Assembly: GCA_032716605.1 (NCBI GenBank)
Contig: CM064501.1
Location: 26,310,631 to 26,374,630 of the forward strand
Reading direction: 5' to 3'
Source of the DNA: Paralithodes platypus
Taxonomy: Eukaryota; Arthropoda; Malacostraca; Decapoda; Lithodidae
Length of the DNA stretch: 64,000 nt
The notes under the pieces are model-generated. The model was not told the origin of the DNA. It saw only the letters and a list, made by a program, of their open reading frames with translations, and searched no databases. Position 1 is the first letter of the stretch. Each line of letters opens with the position of its first letter. Below, in pieces: positions 12,001 through 25,290 of the stretch. A program made the position numbers and the translations under genes.

Positions 12001-12660
12001 AGATACTTGTTTTACGTTCTGGGTCTTATTTAGGCATGAAAATGATCACGTAAACAGCCCTATTTTGGCTAAAAACACCCCGCTGGGCGGTACACATAAA
12101 TAAACCGCATAGGCCGCTCGTAAGGTGTTAAGGATGATGAGGTTATCGGTTTGGTTTTGTAGTACCAGCCCTCTGTCTGTGTCGGGGTTGTCGACAATCC
12201 AGGCCGACGTCTTGGCGTTGAAGACACGACCCAGGATGATGTGTGGGGTGTGTGGGGTGTTTGTGATGTGTTGTAAGTGTGGTCTGTATTCATTTGGTAC
12301 TGTAGGGGATGTTTGGGGAGGGATGTATGTGTTTATGATGGTTATGTTGGAGTTGTTGCCAGTGCGTATTTTAATTGACTGTATTTCTGTTGTGTTATCA
12401 TTTGGGGGGAGAAGGGATTTGGTTTGTACACTGGTTACTATGTATGATATTTCTTTGTGTACCAGGGTGATGAGTCCACTGCCCCCGCCAACAGCCCGGT
12501 CTTGTCTGATGGTGGTGAAATTATGAAATGTGGGTGTTTTTTGTGTTGTGCGGAGTCTTGTTTCTTGTAAGATGGCAATGTGTATGTTGTGTTGTTTGAT
12601 GAAGTGTGAGAGTTCGTGTTTCTTTGTGTTGATGCCATCTATGTTCAGTTGAAGAATGTT
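9064..12660 (-). pseudogene. LINE endonuclease-reverse transcriptase ORF (frameshifted)
   Basis: Endonuclease: LQLNIDGINTKK at about 12655 starts the domain, QETR supplies the catalytic Glu, IINTYIPPQ follows, and SDHLPI lies near 11505 after the MITE. Reverse transcriptase: fingers/palm with PITLLCSPSKVMERLV and LDISKAFDAI (10929-10405), then GVPQGSVLSP and the catalytic YADD box at 10182-10171. C-terminus: RLTCGHHPALL and CPGCNTAPHTIKHIIEDC (9612-9064), a typical terminal zinc-knuckle. Frames change between these blocks and a stop separates the 10405 and 10380 segments, so it is not translatable as it stands, although every catalytic motif is present. Confidence 0.75.
11644..12131 (-). mobile_element. 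piggyBac-type MITE, copy 2, inside LINE endonuclease
   Basis: TTAA flanks the block at 11644-11647 and 12128-12131. The interior matches 2037-2524 in reverse. Removing it with one TTAA leaves the LINE endonuclease frame continuous (LIILN then EIHQH), so insertion was precise. It lies in the same orientation relative to the LINE as copy 1 does, but the flanking sequence of copy 1 differs, so the two insertions were independent. Confidence 0.8.
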
Positions 12661-13463
12661 AATGTTATGTGTAAGATGTATGTTGGGTGCTGCTGCACGA
12701 GGATGGGGTGGGGGGGGAGGGGGAGGGGGAGGGGCTGGGGGTTGGGATGGGTGAGGTGGGGGGGGGATTGGGGAGCAGGAGATGGGGGTTGGAATGGATT
12801 AGGATGGGGTGTGGTGTGTTGAGTTGAGGATGTGGATGGTATGGGAAGGTTAGGTGGGTTAGGGAGGAGAGGTGGACGGGTTTTAGGGGGGGGGAGTGGA
12901 TGATATGGGAAGGTTAGGTGGGTTGGGGAGGAGAGGTGACGGGTTTTAGGTGAGGGATTTGACTGGGAGAGGGAGGGGCATGAGGAACAGGTCCAGGTGT
13001 TTGTGTAGTGTTTCTTGGAGGCAAGTGTTGTGCAGGTGAAGTGGGTCCAGTTCCCGCATGAATTGCAGAGAACTGAACCCTTAGTGTGGCGACTCGAAGT
13101 GATGGGTTTTGAGCAAGTTGGACATATGTATGTGTACGTGGGTCCTGGGTTGCTCTCAATGTCTCCGGCTAGAAGAAGTCTTCGAGAAATGACAGCCGGA
13201 GAGTCATTTCTCGGTGTAGGAAAAACTGTGTGATGTGAGAGGTGTGGAAATTCCCGGCGCGACCGAAGCCGCTCCAAGGACCCGTGCCCCCAGGGAGGGG
13301 GCAGGGGATGGTTGTGACGGTTTGGCTCCAGAAACTGCTCCCCGCGGCCGGCATCCGGTTTTCCTCCACTGGTCGTTGATTTTGTCTTCGGCAGTGGAGG
13401 GTCGGCAGCCATCCGCGGTTGGCAGTCTCGGGAGGTGGCCCCACGGCGTAGACGCCGCCACAT
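12645..13463 (-). CDS. LINE N-terminal ORF with 2A-like motif and zinc finger
   Basis: This 272-codon ORF starts MWRRLRRGATSRD and carries LLLAGDIESNPGP, with the 2A core at 13163-13140. Ribosome skipping there would release about 100 residues from the rest. An intact zinc-binding pattern follows: CPTC then CNSCGNWTHFTC and CSSC, similar to the PHD-like finger of CR1-type LINE proteins. The remainder is Pro/Ser/Thr-rich and encoded by C-rich DNA, then stops at the point where the endonuclease begins in another frame. Either this is a separate ORF or one base has been gained or lost at the boundary. The homologous 842-1737 copy is damaged in the finger, so this is the better copy. Confidence 0.75.
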   Translation of the reverse strand: MWRRLRRGATSRDCQPRMAADPPLPKTKSTTSGGKPDAGRGEQFLEPNRHNHPLPPPWGHGSLERLRSRREFPHLSHHTVFPTPRNDSPAVISRRLLLAGDIESNPGPTYTYICPTCSKPITSSRHTKGSVLCNSCGNWTHFTCTTLASKKHYTNTWTCSSCPSLSQSNPSPKTRHLSSPTHLTFPYHPLPPPKTRPPLLPNPPNLPIPSTSSTQHTTPHPNPFQPPSPAPQSPPHLTHPNPQPLPLPLPPHPILVQQHPTYILHITLTFFN

Positions 13464-14303
13464 CAGGACTGGTTATGTATAATTTTACTAGATACCTTAG
13501 AAATCAATTGACTGAAAACCAACAACTGGAAAGTGCCAGAAATTGTCGGTATTTGGTAATTGGGACCCCCACCACTTTGTGACTTAATTTTGACTGATAG
13601 CAACAACAGATAGCATTAGCGTCTAGTAGGTTTTACGGTAAGCTCTAGGTATTTAATGTAAAGAGTGTTTCCTGTCTGTGGCAGGGTTAATTGGGCCTTC
13701 CCACACAGTCCTTCAATCAACAAAAAAGAACAACAAGAGTGTTTCCTGACCACTTATTGACTCCTGGTTCATGTAATACAAACATGCATTCTCGGGTAGT
13801 TGCAGACAAGGACAATCAAGTTTGCCATTGTAATAATTGACTTTCTATTGCAAACTCATATATATCGAGGTTGTAGTAGAAGGAAGTGTTACGAACTGGC
13901 ACTCGGGTACACAAGGGCTCTCAATCAGGACTCGAATACGGCTCGCTGCCACAACGGAAACACACGATCCCAACCCCTGAGTACTGCCAGCCGAACAAAA
14001 AACACCAATACCCTCCAGAGTTCAATCTGCTATAACGGGGTATACAAGAACTCTGTACTAGTGTTCAACAACAGACTAATAAAGAGACAGGAATTATCTA
14101 GTCTGGTCAACAATCAAACAATGAAGTAAGAAACAACAACACCAAAGAATAGTGTTGGCCGAAGCCGAAGTAATCCACCCTTGACTAAGAATTTAAGAAG
14201 TCCTCCACCCTCTACTTCGCATCGGCACTATTACGTTACGTTAATTAATAGTCCTTAAGCATCGAGCAAGTAATCTTCTGAAAAAAGTTAGATGCTTCTC
14301 GGA

Positions 14304-16020
<1,717 letters not shown>

Positions 16021-16095
16021 CACTCAAAGGACTCGAACCTAGGACACTCACACTGAGAGTCCGCGCATTTATGCATTACGCTATCAAGACAGTAA
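16021..16095 (-). mobile_element. tRNA-like SINE head
   Basis: On the minus strand a B box AGGTTCGAGTCC (16040-16029) lies about 40 bp downstream of an A-box-like stretch (CTTGATAGCGTAATGC, around 16090-16075). Flanks share AAGACAGT with the similar element at 17385. No acceptor stem is formed, so it is read as a SINE remnant and not a tRNA gene. Confidence 0.5.
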
Positions 16096-17384
16096 ATACC
16101 AGGAATGCCTAAGTTTGTTAAATCCGAACTAATATTCAACTTTCAAAACAACACGAGACTGCTATGATTTATGAATGACAAATCTGTAGTTTTTTGTGCT
16201 CTAAGTCAATCAGTAATCTTCCATTCTTCCTCTGGCACGATCTAAAATTTAGCATCTTTGCTTCTAACATATGCTAAATTAATTGATAATTTCAAGTATA
16301 TCGGCTGGTAAACAGTGATTAACCCTGGCTCCGGACACAAACCAACTCTTTCCCTGGTCTTTTCCCTATCATAAAACGGTTCTTTAAATTACTTGAATAA
16401 GCAAGCCATAACCAACCATATCATAGCCTCCGCACGCAATTTGAAATTGGGATATGCCTAGGTATGTATCCTTTTATTCCGAAAGTAATAGTAAGAAATA
16501 TTTTAAGAATGGGTCGGTGATGTTATTTTCCTGAAAACCAATGTTCGTTTATATTCGACTTGTATCATTCATAAGGATATTGAAGAACCTAACCAATCTA
16601 GTTTTGTGATAAGGTAGGATAGGCGTCCTCTCTGATGACCAATAGAACAATGATATTGGAAGGTAATGTCTTCGTCCAGTGGAAGAATTAAATCATTATA
16701 TTAATCGAAAAATAGGATGAAATAATAAAGTATGTTGAGTAAGTTTATATGTTTTCCTTGAAATACAGCTAAGGTCATATGGTTAGCGTACATTATTGCA
16801 TGGAATGTATTTTATGTAAGACTTAATTGCTACGCCAATTGTTCCTTCAATTAACAATTAATGCACCTGTTTATTCTACAATGTTATTGTGATGTGTCCA
16901 ATGGTGAAATGTTGTTCTTATGCAGCTAAATATATTTTGTTCATGCCAGAGAACAATACTTTTGAGTACATAGACGTGGTGACAGGATAAATGAGAGGCT
17001 ACACAATGTAGGTCTTGTCTATTATGTTAAATTTGTGATTACTGTACAGTAAATACTGTAGAGTACACACACGTGGATGAATGAAAGAAAAGTGCGATAC
17101 TATTAGTTCTAGATTGCAACAACAGATCGCGTTATTTTGCGACCGATTATATAAGGGTATTTAGCAACCTTTAGTGGCACGATTATATTAGTTCATTAGA
17201 TAGGAAGTTTCCCATCTCCTGGTAAGTATATTTATCTTTGCTGAAAACCAAAGACTCGAATTACATATCAAATGGGCTACGATAAGTTTTGGTAGTGGCA
17301 CGCTAAGTATATCTTATTTTATTTTAATAATTTAATACTAATTCCACTTTTAACACCAAACACCTTCCAATTAAATCATGAAAG

Positions 17385-17472
17385 TATGTAATCATCCTGG
17401 GATTCGAACCTGGGTTACCACATACATATCTTATACACTCTAACAATTACACCATTAAGACAGTTAAAGGTT
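17385..17472 (-). mobile_element. tRNA-like SINE head, second copy
   Basis: The minus strand has a perfect B box (AGGTTCGAATCC, 17411-17400) and an A-box-like stretch (CTTAATGGTGTAATTG) about 45 bp upstream. It belongs with the element at 16021-16095 by its shared CTGTCTT-AT start and spacing. Confidence 0.5.
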
Positions 17473-17926
17473 TATGCACAAGCCTACCACATATTATCCA
17501 TTCTCGAATACTGGATATTAATATAAGCCTGTACATATACCCAACTGCACCATGATAGCCTAATGACTACATGCATGGAAGGAGTAATTGATGGGGCACT
17601 TAACCACAAAGAAAGGCCTCCTAGGAATTACTCCTGAACCTGAATAAATCTATTTTTTTGTATTAATTCCACTCTCAACATGAAACCCTTCCCAATGAAA
17701 TTAATGAAAACCATTGGAAACACTGCTTTCAGTCAAGTTACCTCCTCGCACTAGTATAGGTCGTGTGAGATAGAATACTCGTTTTTTGTCAAGCAGTCAG
17801 AGAAAGCAGATGCCCGGGGTCCGAAGCCTTTAAACATGTCTGATATATCGCCTGAACTATGGGTTAGTGTATCTAAAATACTACAGGATAGTTTTATATC
17901 TTAGAATAGTTATATTATTATTACTG

Positions 17927-18042
<116 letters not shown>

Positions 18043-18939
18043 TGTTAGCTAATATCTGTGTAGTGTATTCTTTCATATGAAAACAACAGTATTACTTGGC
18101 ACATAACGGAATTATGACTATGTGAACTGGCCATCAATTAAATATTTCTTATATAGATTATTAATGTGTCATTTGATCTGATGGGAGTTTATTCGGGCTT
18201 ATAATAGTATGGATCTTGATCTATCTTTGGATAGAGGCGATCAATGTGGGTTAAAACTGAACGATAATATACATGTATCGTCTCACGGTAGTGCAATTAT
18301 CGCTTGAGAGTCAACAGTAGAGGTCATAAGTTCCAAGAAACCTACGCAAAGCAGAAGTTAATTATTGACATGAATATAAGAAAGGTGAGATAAACAATAT
18401 GAATGTAAGGTTTCATAATATAGCAATTTGAATATAGTAAGTGTAATGTGCAAGTGAAAGTTATCAAGGTAAGAAATGTGACATGACAGATTTATAAATA
18501 ATCAATATTTGATTAAGCTGTTATGTAGCAATTCGTTTTTTAGCATAACACAATTTAAGGCAAATTCAACAATTATGATTAATCATATATAATCTAAAAT
18601 GTTCCTAATATTTTTGTAGGATGTTGTCGTAGGTATTCTAGACTAGTGGATATACAGTATATACAGTACTATTCGCTGGTGTTACATCACTATACTTTTA
18701 TTTTTTTCCAGCTGATGGTAAATTGCTATCTCTCCATCCTGATTACTACGCTAGTACCATGATTTTCTATGGAAATATATTGCTAATTATGAAAACTTGG
18801 TAATACTATAACGCACAGACATAGCAGTATCATATATTTCCAGTAAGAATCAAGAAATCTGATGTTAAAGGATTCAATTTACCATTAGCTGGAAAAAGTA
18901 CATTATAGTATATCGTATTTTGTGAATTGTGCCATATAG

Positions 18940-19105
18940 TGGAGCAGATAAGTGCAAACATAGTTCACTTAATCATGCAAGCATGACATTTGGCACAAAT
19001 GTTCATTAGAGTCCACTCTTTCAAAAAAGGGCGTTAGCCACGCAAAAATCCAAGATGGCTACCAATTTTCAAGATGGCGACCGTCTAACACTAAGAATTA
19101 CTAAT
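18940..19105 (+). repeat. left terminal inverted repeat of Academ-like element
   Basis: Aligns with the reverse complement of 55985-56153 at roughly three quarters identity with small indels. It holds two direct CAAGATGGC copies near its inner end. Confidence 0.7.
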
Positions 19106-19418
19106 AATTACTTTGTAAGTTGTAACTACTTCAAGTAAAACAACTTATTTCAATTCAAAACCCTACTTTATAGGTCATAGAGTCTGAAAAAGGTCTCCTA
19201 TTTTTGTAAAATAAATTTGTTAATGCTAAATCAAACCAAAATTGCACCCGAAAAACTAATATCATTCGTATCTTTGCGACTAATAAAGATTCCAGTATAC
19301 AGTTTTATGAAAAATTAACTTGTTTTTATTACAGAACCAAAAAATACATAAATCTAATGAAAGTTTTAGCAAAAGACAGTCGAAATTATACTTGAACTCA
19401 CCACTGCACCCAGAGAAA

Positions 19419-20567
19419 CTACACTTCACATTTGCAACTGCACAAGGCTGTGCATGTGAGACCAAGCCTGTAGCATTTGCACCTGCCACGGCAGCCAGAC
19501 TTGCAGCCACACTTAGTGAGCTGTTCACAACTCTTTGCAATGGGAGAGTTGGCTGTCCAGAAGACTTTCCATTCTTCGCCAATCTTCTCCCATCCCCAGT
19601 CAGCTGGACTCTCTGCTTCTGGCTGGTGCAGAATTGCCTGAGCCCACACACAGCCTGCCTGATATGCTGCACATTTAGTGTGTTGAATCAGAGCTGCTCT
19701 GGTTTGAGGGATGGCTTCATAGGGTCTCTGCTTTCTGGCAAACAAGTCCAGTCTAGCCTCATCACACCATCTGCAGTACTGGACCTGTCATACATGAGGA
19801 CCACAAACTTCTCTAGAATCTTCATGTCATCATCCTCAATGGTTGGTGGGTGCTGGCTCAGTTTAGAAAATACTGGAGTTGCCTCTGGGAAATGTCCCAT
19901 GTCTGCCAAGCTGTCTTATTTCCTTTATTTTTAAAAGCTGAGACCACATCACAACCTGTAAAAGCATGGAAGAACAACATGCCTTTGGCCTTCTCTTGAC
20001 CAACATAGTTGTGCAGGTTGTGAATGCCAATCCATCGAAGGCTCTGACCTTGGCCAAATATGAGCCACAGCTGCTGCAGACCCATGCTTTGCAGAGTTGG
20101 GACCATACTCAGGCCAATGACAAGGACATCTGTGTCATTGGCTTTGACTATGATATATTTGCTCCCTTGTCCTGCAGCATATCTGGCATGGACAATGATG
20201 CGGCTGTCTGCCTCCTCATGAGAACATTCGTGCAGTTCAGTCAAGACTCACTTTGTGTGTGCTAAGTGTTTGGGGTCCCTTGGTCACAATAACCAAGTTT
20301 GGTGCAGACATCTGGACAATCTTGTCTGCCAGGAAGTGAAACAGCTCCGACTTATTGTCATTGTGCCTCAGAAAGTTGTGCCAGTTTGAGGGAATGCTAT
20401 TCTTTTCTGTCACCTTGCATCTCCCCCCTTGTCCTCTTTTGGACCTTGTGTCTGCTTTCAGACTTGATGGACTGTACACATCAAAGACAACATGTGTTTG
20501 TCTTGTATGTATTGGCATAGGCACTAATCCTTGGCAGAAAGTCAAGGGCTGCATATTCTGCAAATGT
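19419..20567 (-). pseudogene. XPG/PIN-like nuclease with Cys-rich tail (C-terminal part)
   Basis: Reading leftward from 20567: a block with HVVFDVYSPSSLKADTRSKRG and NWHNFLRHNDNKSELFHFLA, then CSHEEADSRIIVHA (20244 frame), NDTDVLVIG, and FHAFTGCDVVSAFKNKGNKT, then a linker with EKFVVLMYDR, AAYQAGCVW and WGW, and finally the tail KCGCKSGCRGRCKC plus TCTALCSCKC at about 19514-19422. I recognise this protein family from many invertebrate genomes. The spaced acidic residues (EEAD, DTD, GCD) resemble the metal-binding pattern of FEN1/XPG PIN-fold nucleases, which is inference. At least three frameshifts and one stop interrupt it. The N-terminal part lies on the far side of the fold-back insertion (55134-55674). 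Confidence 0.7.
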
Positions 20568-20573
20568 CTTAGA
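20567..20573 (+). repeat. 7-bp target duplication, left (TCTTAGA)
   Basis: TCTTAGA directly precedes the fold-back terminus GTCGTATTC and is repeated at 55134-55140 directly after GAATACGAC. Confidence 0.85.
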
Positions 20574-23500
20574 GTCGTATTCTTAAACAATTCTTTCCCT
20601 TCGAAAATGAAAGGAAGGAATTTTCTTTCGATTTGGTATTCTTAAAAAATCCTTCTCTTTCCTTTCCCTTGGGAAGGGAAAATCTTTCCCTTAGACAGGG
20701 GAAATATTGGAATTTGAAGGACTCTCACTAGGCTGGTCTTCAGTTTTCCCTTCGTCATTTTGTTCATAACATTCTTATATAATTGGAGTCAGTGTGACTA
20801 AATATTGGATTTGACCACTATGTAATTTTATTAACATGATATAATGCACGATATTGAAAATGATATTGAAAATAAAGTAATGTTATTAAAAGGTTTAGAA
20901 GACCACTGATCTCGGCGTGAATTCGCGTGCGGACGATTCGGGCAATTTCGGGCTGCCAGCTGATAGCCTATTCCTCATCTTATACATATTTTGATTATTA
21001 TTGATTTTCATTGGTTTACTGATGTAGCCCTTTCAAAGCATCAATTTTGTGCACGGTGTGACTATATTTTGGCACGTATTAATGCAATAAGTGTTAACAT
21101 TACCAGGTTTTGAGTTTGCCAGAGATACGCTATCAACAATTCCCAGTAATATCATACTTTACATAACTAAAATAGCTAGGCATATACTGTAATATTAATA
21201 TAAATTTTGGGCTAACAGTAATAGTGGTCAGTCACCTTATATACTAATTTAGCCTACCTGACCAGTACCACATATTGGGTTAGGCTATGCGGCTAGGCCT
21301 GGTCTAAGCCTACAGCCTACAGTAGGCTACATCAACATGTAAGCTAACCTAGCCCAGGCAAATCTATTTTTCTTATGAATTTCATGACTCGTACAAGATT
21401 GTAGGCCTATTTTTTTTCTTCTTAGGCTACATCTCCACTGAATAAACTAACCTACTGTAGGCTAGTCTCTGTCCCTCTAGCTAGCCCATCACAATGTTCA
21501 AGCCAACATTTGTTAGATTTTGTCAGAATTGGCTCACCTCAGATAGGCTATCTGGATTTTAAAATGTTGTGAATTGGCCTATGGGAAGGAGGTAGTATGT
21601 AGACATACTACATGGCGCCTGCCTTGGTTTACACTACGCGGAACGGCGGCAGCAGTGAACGCTCGCGATCATGTTCCAGTCTATTTTGACTGCCGCAGGA
21701 TTCATAATCGGTTGACGGGTCCCTCACCCCCCCGGCCCCCCTATACATGTTGTTATCATCATATATTATATTGCCAGCAGCGGGAAAATAACCGTTAAAA
21801 TAGACGGGAACGTAACCACGCGCACTACCTATGTAAATATGACTACCGTACCCCGGATACACCCTTCACGATTCACGACTTTTGACTGTTTTTTTTAAGT
21901 AATTTGCCCCCTGCTGGCAAAATGCCTATATATGATGATGACAATCATGGGGGAGTGAGGGGGGCCCTCAACCTAATGTTGTATCCCACGGCAGTCAATA
22001 TAGACGGAAACGTGATCGCGAGCGTGCGAGTAGTGTAGACAAGGCAGCGATAAGCTCGAAATTCCTCTAATACTACATCCTTACCTTTATTACTTTATGT
22101 TATAGAAAGTCCGAGTTACCTTTTCACTATAATATTTTCCCTGATTTTCATAGCCTTGTACACTATCATGAAGCGTGTTTTTAGATATTCGGTAGCTACC
22201 GGGTATCTTAACTACAGTTCAATGAGACTACAGCAGCAGTTTCGACGCTCTCTGCGTTTATTTTTAATTTGACAGTGTTTGGTGTTCAAACCCCCCCCCC
22301 CCTGGACATAATTGTCATCATCATATTATATAATGCCAGCAGGAGGCAAAATAAAGATTTCAGAAAAAAGTGGTAAAATATGACGCATAGAGCGTGCTAA
22401 TATTGCCGCAGTGTCTGCTTGTCATCATATTAGCCTAATCAAAACAAAATCCCTTGAAAAACATATTTGTAAACACTAGCCTATTCAATACTATTGGTTG
22501 TGAGTACAATTATAGGCTACCCTAATTTTTCATGACAGTATATCCTAGCCTAATCCCTCTACTTTCTTTAAATATCCAAACAATATAACTTAGCCTGAGA
22601 ACCTAAGATAGGCCTAGGCTATGCTAATATACAGCATTTGATTATGCCGAGTGTATAGGCTAACTTACTAACATTGGTAGTAGCTAAAAGTCTGGTAGGC
22701 TAAAAGAAAATTTATAAGATTAGAGCCCAAAATTGCTAATGAAAAATTGTGGCTACTTATTTTGGGCTGTATACAGTATGGTATGAGATTTTGTTGAAAA
22801 CTTGGGATTGTTCTTGATCCCTGGCAAGCCTCAAAACCTGAATTTTCAAACTTATTACATTAACATGTGTCAAAATGTAGTCACACTGTGCACAATATTA
22901 ATGCATTGAAAGGACTGAATCAGCAAAGCAATAATAGTCAAATATAGCCTACTCAATGTTTGTAAGGAAAATCCCACTAGTCACCAGAGTCCCCCGCACA
23001 CTGTTTCAAATAAAATTTGTTGATTTTCTGTCGGAATTAACTTTACATCTAGTCTTGAAGGTTAGGAATAATTATGGTATTATTACATACAGTACATACA
23101 GTGTTGGAACATCAGTGCTTCCAGCAGCTGTGGTGGGGGGATCGGTATCAGTCATTATTATGATCAGTATGGCAGTGGTGGACAAGTCCCCGTCAGTTTT
23201 TAGTGTGTACGGGTCAGCGAAAGAACGTGACACCGGATCTAATTGCACATTATATTGGGCTGCACAAGGAAGGCCAGTTAGTGAAACAAATAGTGCAAGC
23301 CACTGGTGTATGTGAGTAATCGGTAAGACATTGGGCGAGGCCTTACAAAGACATTTGCCTAACTACATGATAACCTAGCCTTTGCCAAACTATATGATAG
23401 CCTAGCCTTTGAGGGGAGAGTAAAGAACATAAGAATATTATCCAATCTTCAAAACTATACTAATGGATAGCTAATATGATGAATAACCTACCCATTGATG

Positions 23501-25256
23501 CCTAAATCATAACTATTGGTGATTCATCTTTTATTCAGATTACCCAAGAACAAAAATCAATTTAAAAATTGGAAGAATCTTATTTAAAGGTTCAGTATTA
23601 TCCAAGCAACCTTCTGTGTCGATTTGCACGCTCTGGGCCATGACCGTTAAGTTCACTTCTATTATGTCCGCTTCTTAGGTTGAGGGGGCCTCATCTTCCC
23701 AGGAATTATTGTCATCAATATACAGTATAAAATTATATTGTTTGCAGAAGGGCAAATAACAAATAACGGCAAGGGTTGTGTTAGCGGGCGTACTGTCCAC
23801 TTTGTTTACAGTCGCACGCTCGCAGTTACATTCGCGTCTAATTTCATTGCTGTTATTTGCCCCTGCTGGTAATATTTATGACAATGACAACAAGTCATGG
23901 GGATGATGGGGGGTGAGCCCCCCTCAAACCATTATTGTATCCCACGGCAAAACAATTTACCCAACACCTGGCCGTGGGATACAATAATGGTTTGAGGGGT
24001 GCTATGTCCCCTCACCCCCCATGACATTGTCATCATCATATACAGTATATTACCAGGGGCAAATAACAGCAGTCAAATTAGACTTGAATTTAACTGCGAG
24101 TGTGCTAATATGGAAACAAACAGGCGGTACGCCCGCTAACACAACCCTTACCAAAATAGGGAAGGATGTCATGTTGTGCGCTCGCACTTACGTTCCCATC
24201 CATTTCGACGCTATATTTTCTGCTATTTGCCCCCTGTCATTACTGCATGAATACTAGGTTAGGTTAGGTTAGGTTATTTGGTTAGGCTAATGTATTTTTA
24301 TATCCAAAGGCATCCGCATAGTGTAAACAAGGTGGGCGGTACTGCCGGTACACCCGGTAACTACATTCTTGCCCCAAAATAATGTATACAAATAAAAAAC
24401 GGTCAAATTAGATAATTAATAAATAAATATCGGTAGCCTAAATATAAACATTGACAAAACTAGTTTCAATAGCATAGTAAATCTACTATGGGCCATGAAT
24501 TGCAATTTTTACCAAATTGGGCTAGATTAAATATATCCTAGCTTTTATTTTTTGTTCGGTGAATAGAAAACAAATCTAGCCTAGGCCTATATAATATATA
24601 GGCTAGGCCTACAGAAGTTCAAGTTAGTATTTGAACTCAGCACACCAGAATATGTCAGGCTATAATGTGTATTGAACTTTGAAGGTAAATACTTCTCAAT
24701 AGTGGGTTATTGTACGATTCTTATAGCCTAGTTGTTAAGTTTTGGTCAGAAATGGAAGACTTGACCTTGTAATTGAAAAGTTCTCCTGCTTGATATACGG
24801 TACACTAATTCGCACTACATTCGGCTAATCTAATTTATCTCCATCCCTGTTTCTTATCATATAAGTTTATATGCAATTATATTCTTGGATAATAGCCTAT
24901 AGGCTAGGTCTAAATACTACAACAAAATATGGCTTGTTGGTGTACATGGGCGATTTAGAGCTAGGAACCTGTATTTATTAATATCATGTTGACAATTCAT
25001 TCTTGTGTTTGTGCAAGTCAACATAATATGCTTTGAAGACAATATTTGTGGTCTAAATCATGTTTTGGGCAACAATAATGCAAGTCAACCCTTGGAAACG
25101 TTTGTTTGACAAGGTTTGTATACTACTTCAGGCATACCAACTGGTGTGCGCCTAGCTTCGCCTGTGGAACAGAGCTACCAACACTTCCGAAAAAATGTCC
25201 TTCCCAGGAATTCTTTAAGAATACCGAAGGGAAAGCAAATTCCTTGGAAGGGAAAG
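20574..25256 (+). repeat. left arm of fold-back element
   Basis: About 4.68 kb without recognisable coding sequence. Open frames here (for example 22956-23315 and 24021-24257) recur in mirror image in the right arm and carry no motif. The arm itself contains smaller inverted modules: one at about 23870-24070 with mirrored TTGTATCCCACGGC blocks, and a duplicated module at 21000-21170 versus 22796-22950. Compared with the right arm it has about 570 extra bp (roughly 21780-22350). It keeps the uninterrupted versions of the three sites where the right arm was hit. Confidence 0.85.
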
Positions 25257-25290
25257 GAAAGTTAAAGGAAGGTATGGGTTTTTAAGAATA
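25257..25290. other. centre of the palindrome
   Basis: A 34-bp non-mirrored spacer. The sequences on both sides (GGTATTCTTAAAGAATTCC plus CTTTCCCTTCC) strongly resemble the outer termini of the element, so the centre looks like two element ends joined together. Confidence 0.75.

Larger units (their letters stand above)
9045..14303 (-). mobile_element. LINE with 2A peptide, copy 2 (near full length)
   Basis: On the minus strand the parts run in order: ~840 bp 5' region (14303-13464), an N-terminal ORF with 2A motif and zinc finger (13463-12645), APE endonuclease (about 12660-11427, interrupted by a MITE), a linker, reverse transcriptase (10929-9991), and a C-terminal CCHC-like knuckle region ending near 9064. 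The 3' end is a short (AAC)n tail (9045-9062) rather than poly(A). The 5' 1.7 kb is repeated in inverse at 1-1737. The exact 5' end is not proved, since copy 1 is cut by the window edge. Confidence 0.8.

Noticed and set aside
13800..14129. 109-codon frame repeated at 176-505 on the other strand
   Set aside because: It is antisense to the LINE 5' region in both copies, so conservation simply reflects the repeat. No motif is seen.
1..14303. One large palindromic element spanning both LINE copies
   Set aside because: Only the LINE sequence is mirrored; the DNA between and the MITE flanks are not. Two inverted insertions of one LINE family explain it.
22956..23315. Host gene in the fold-back arm
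   Set aside because: The frame is mirrored only in part at 27484-27684 and shows no motif; mirror-image conservation follows from the palindrome.
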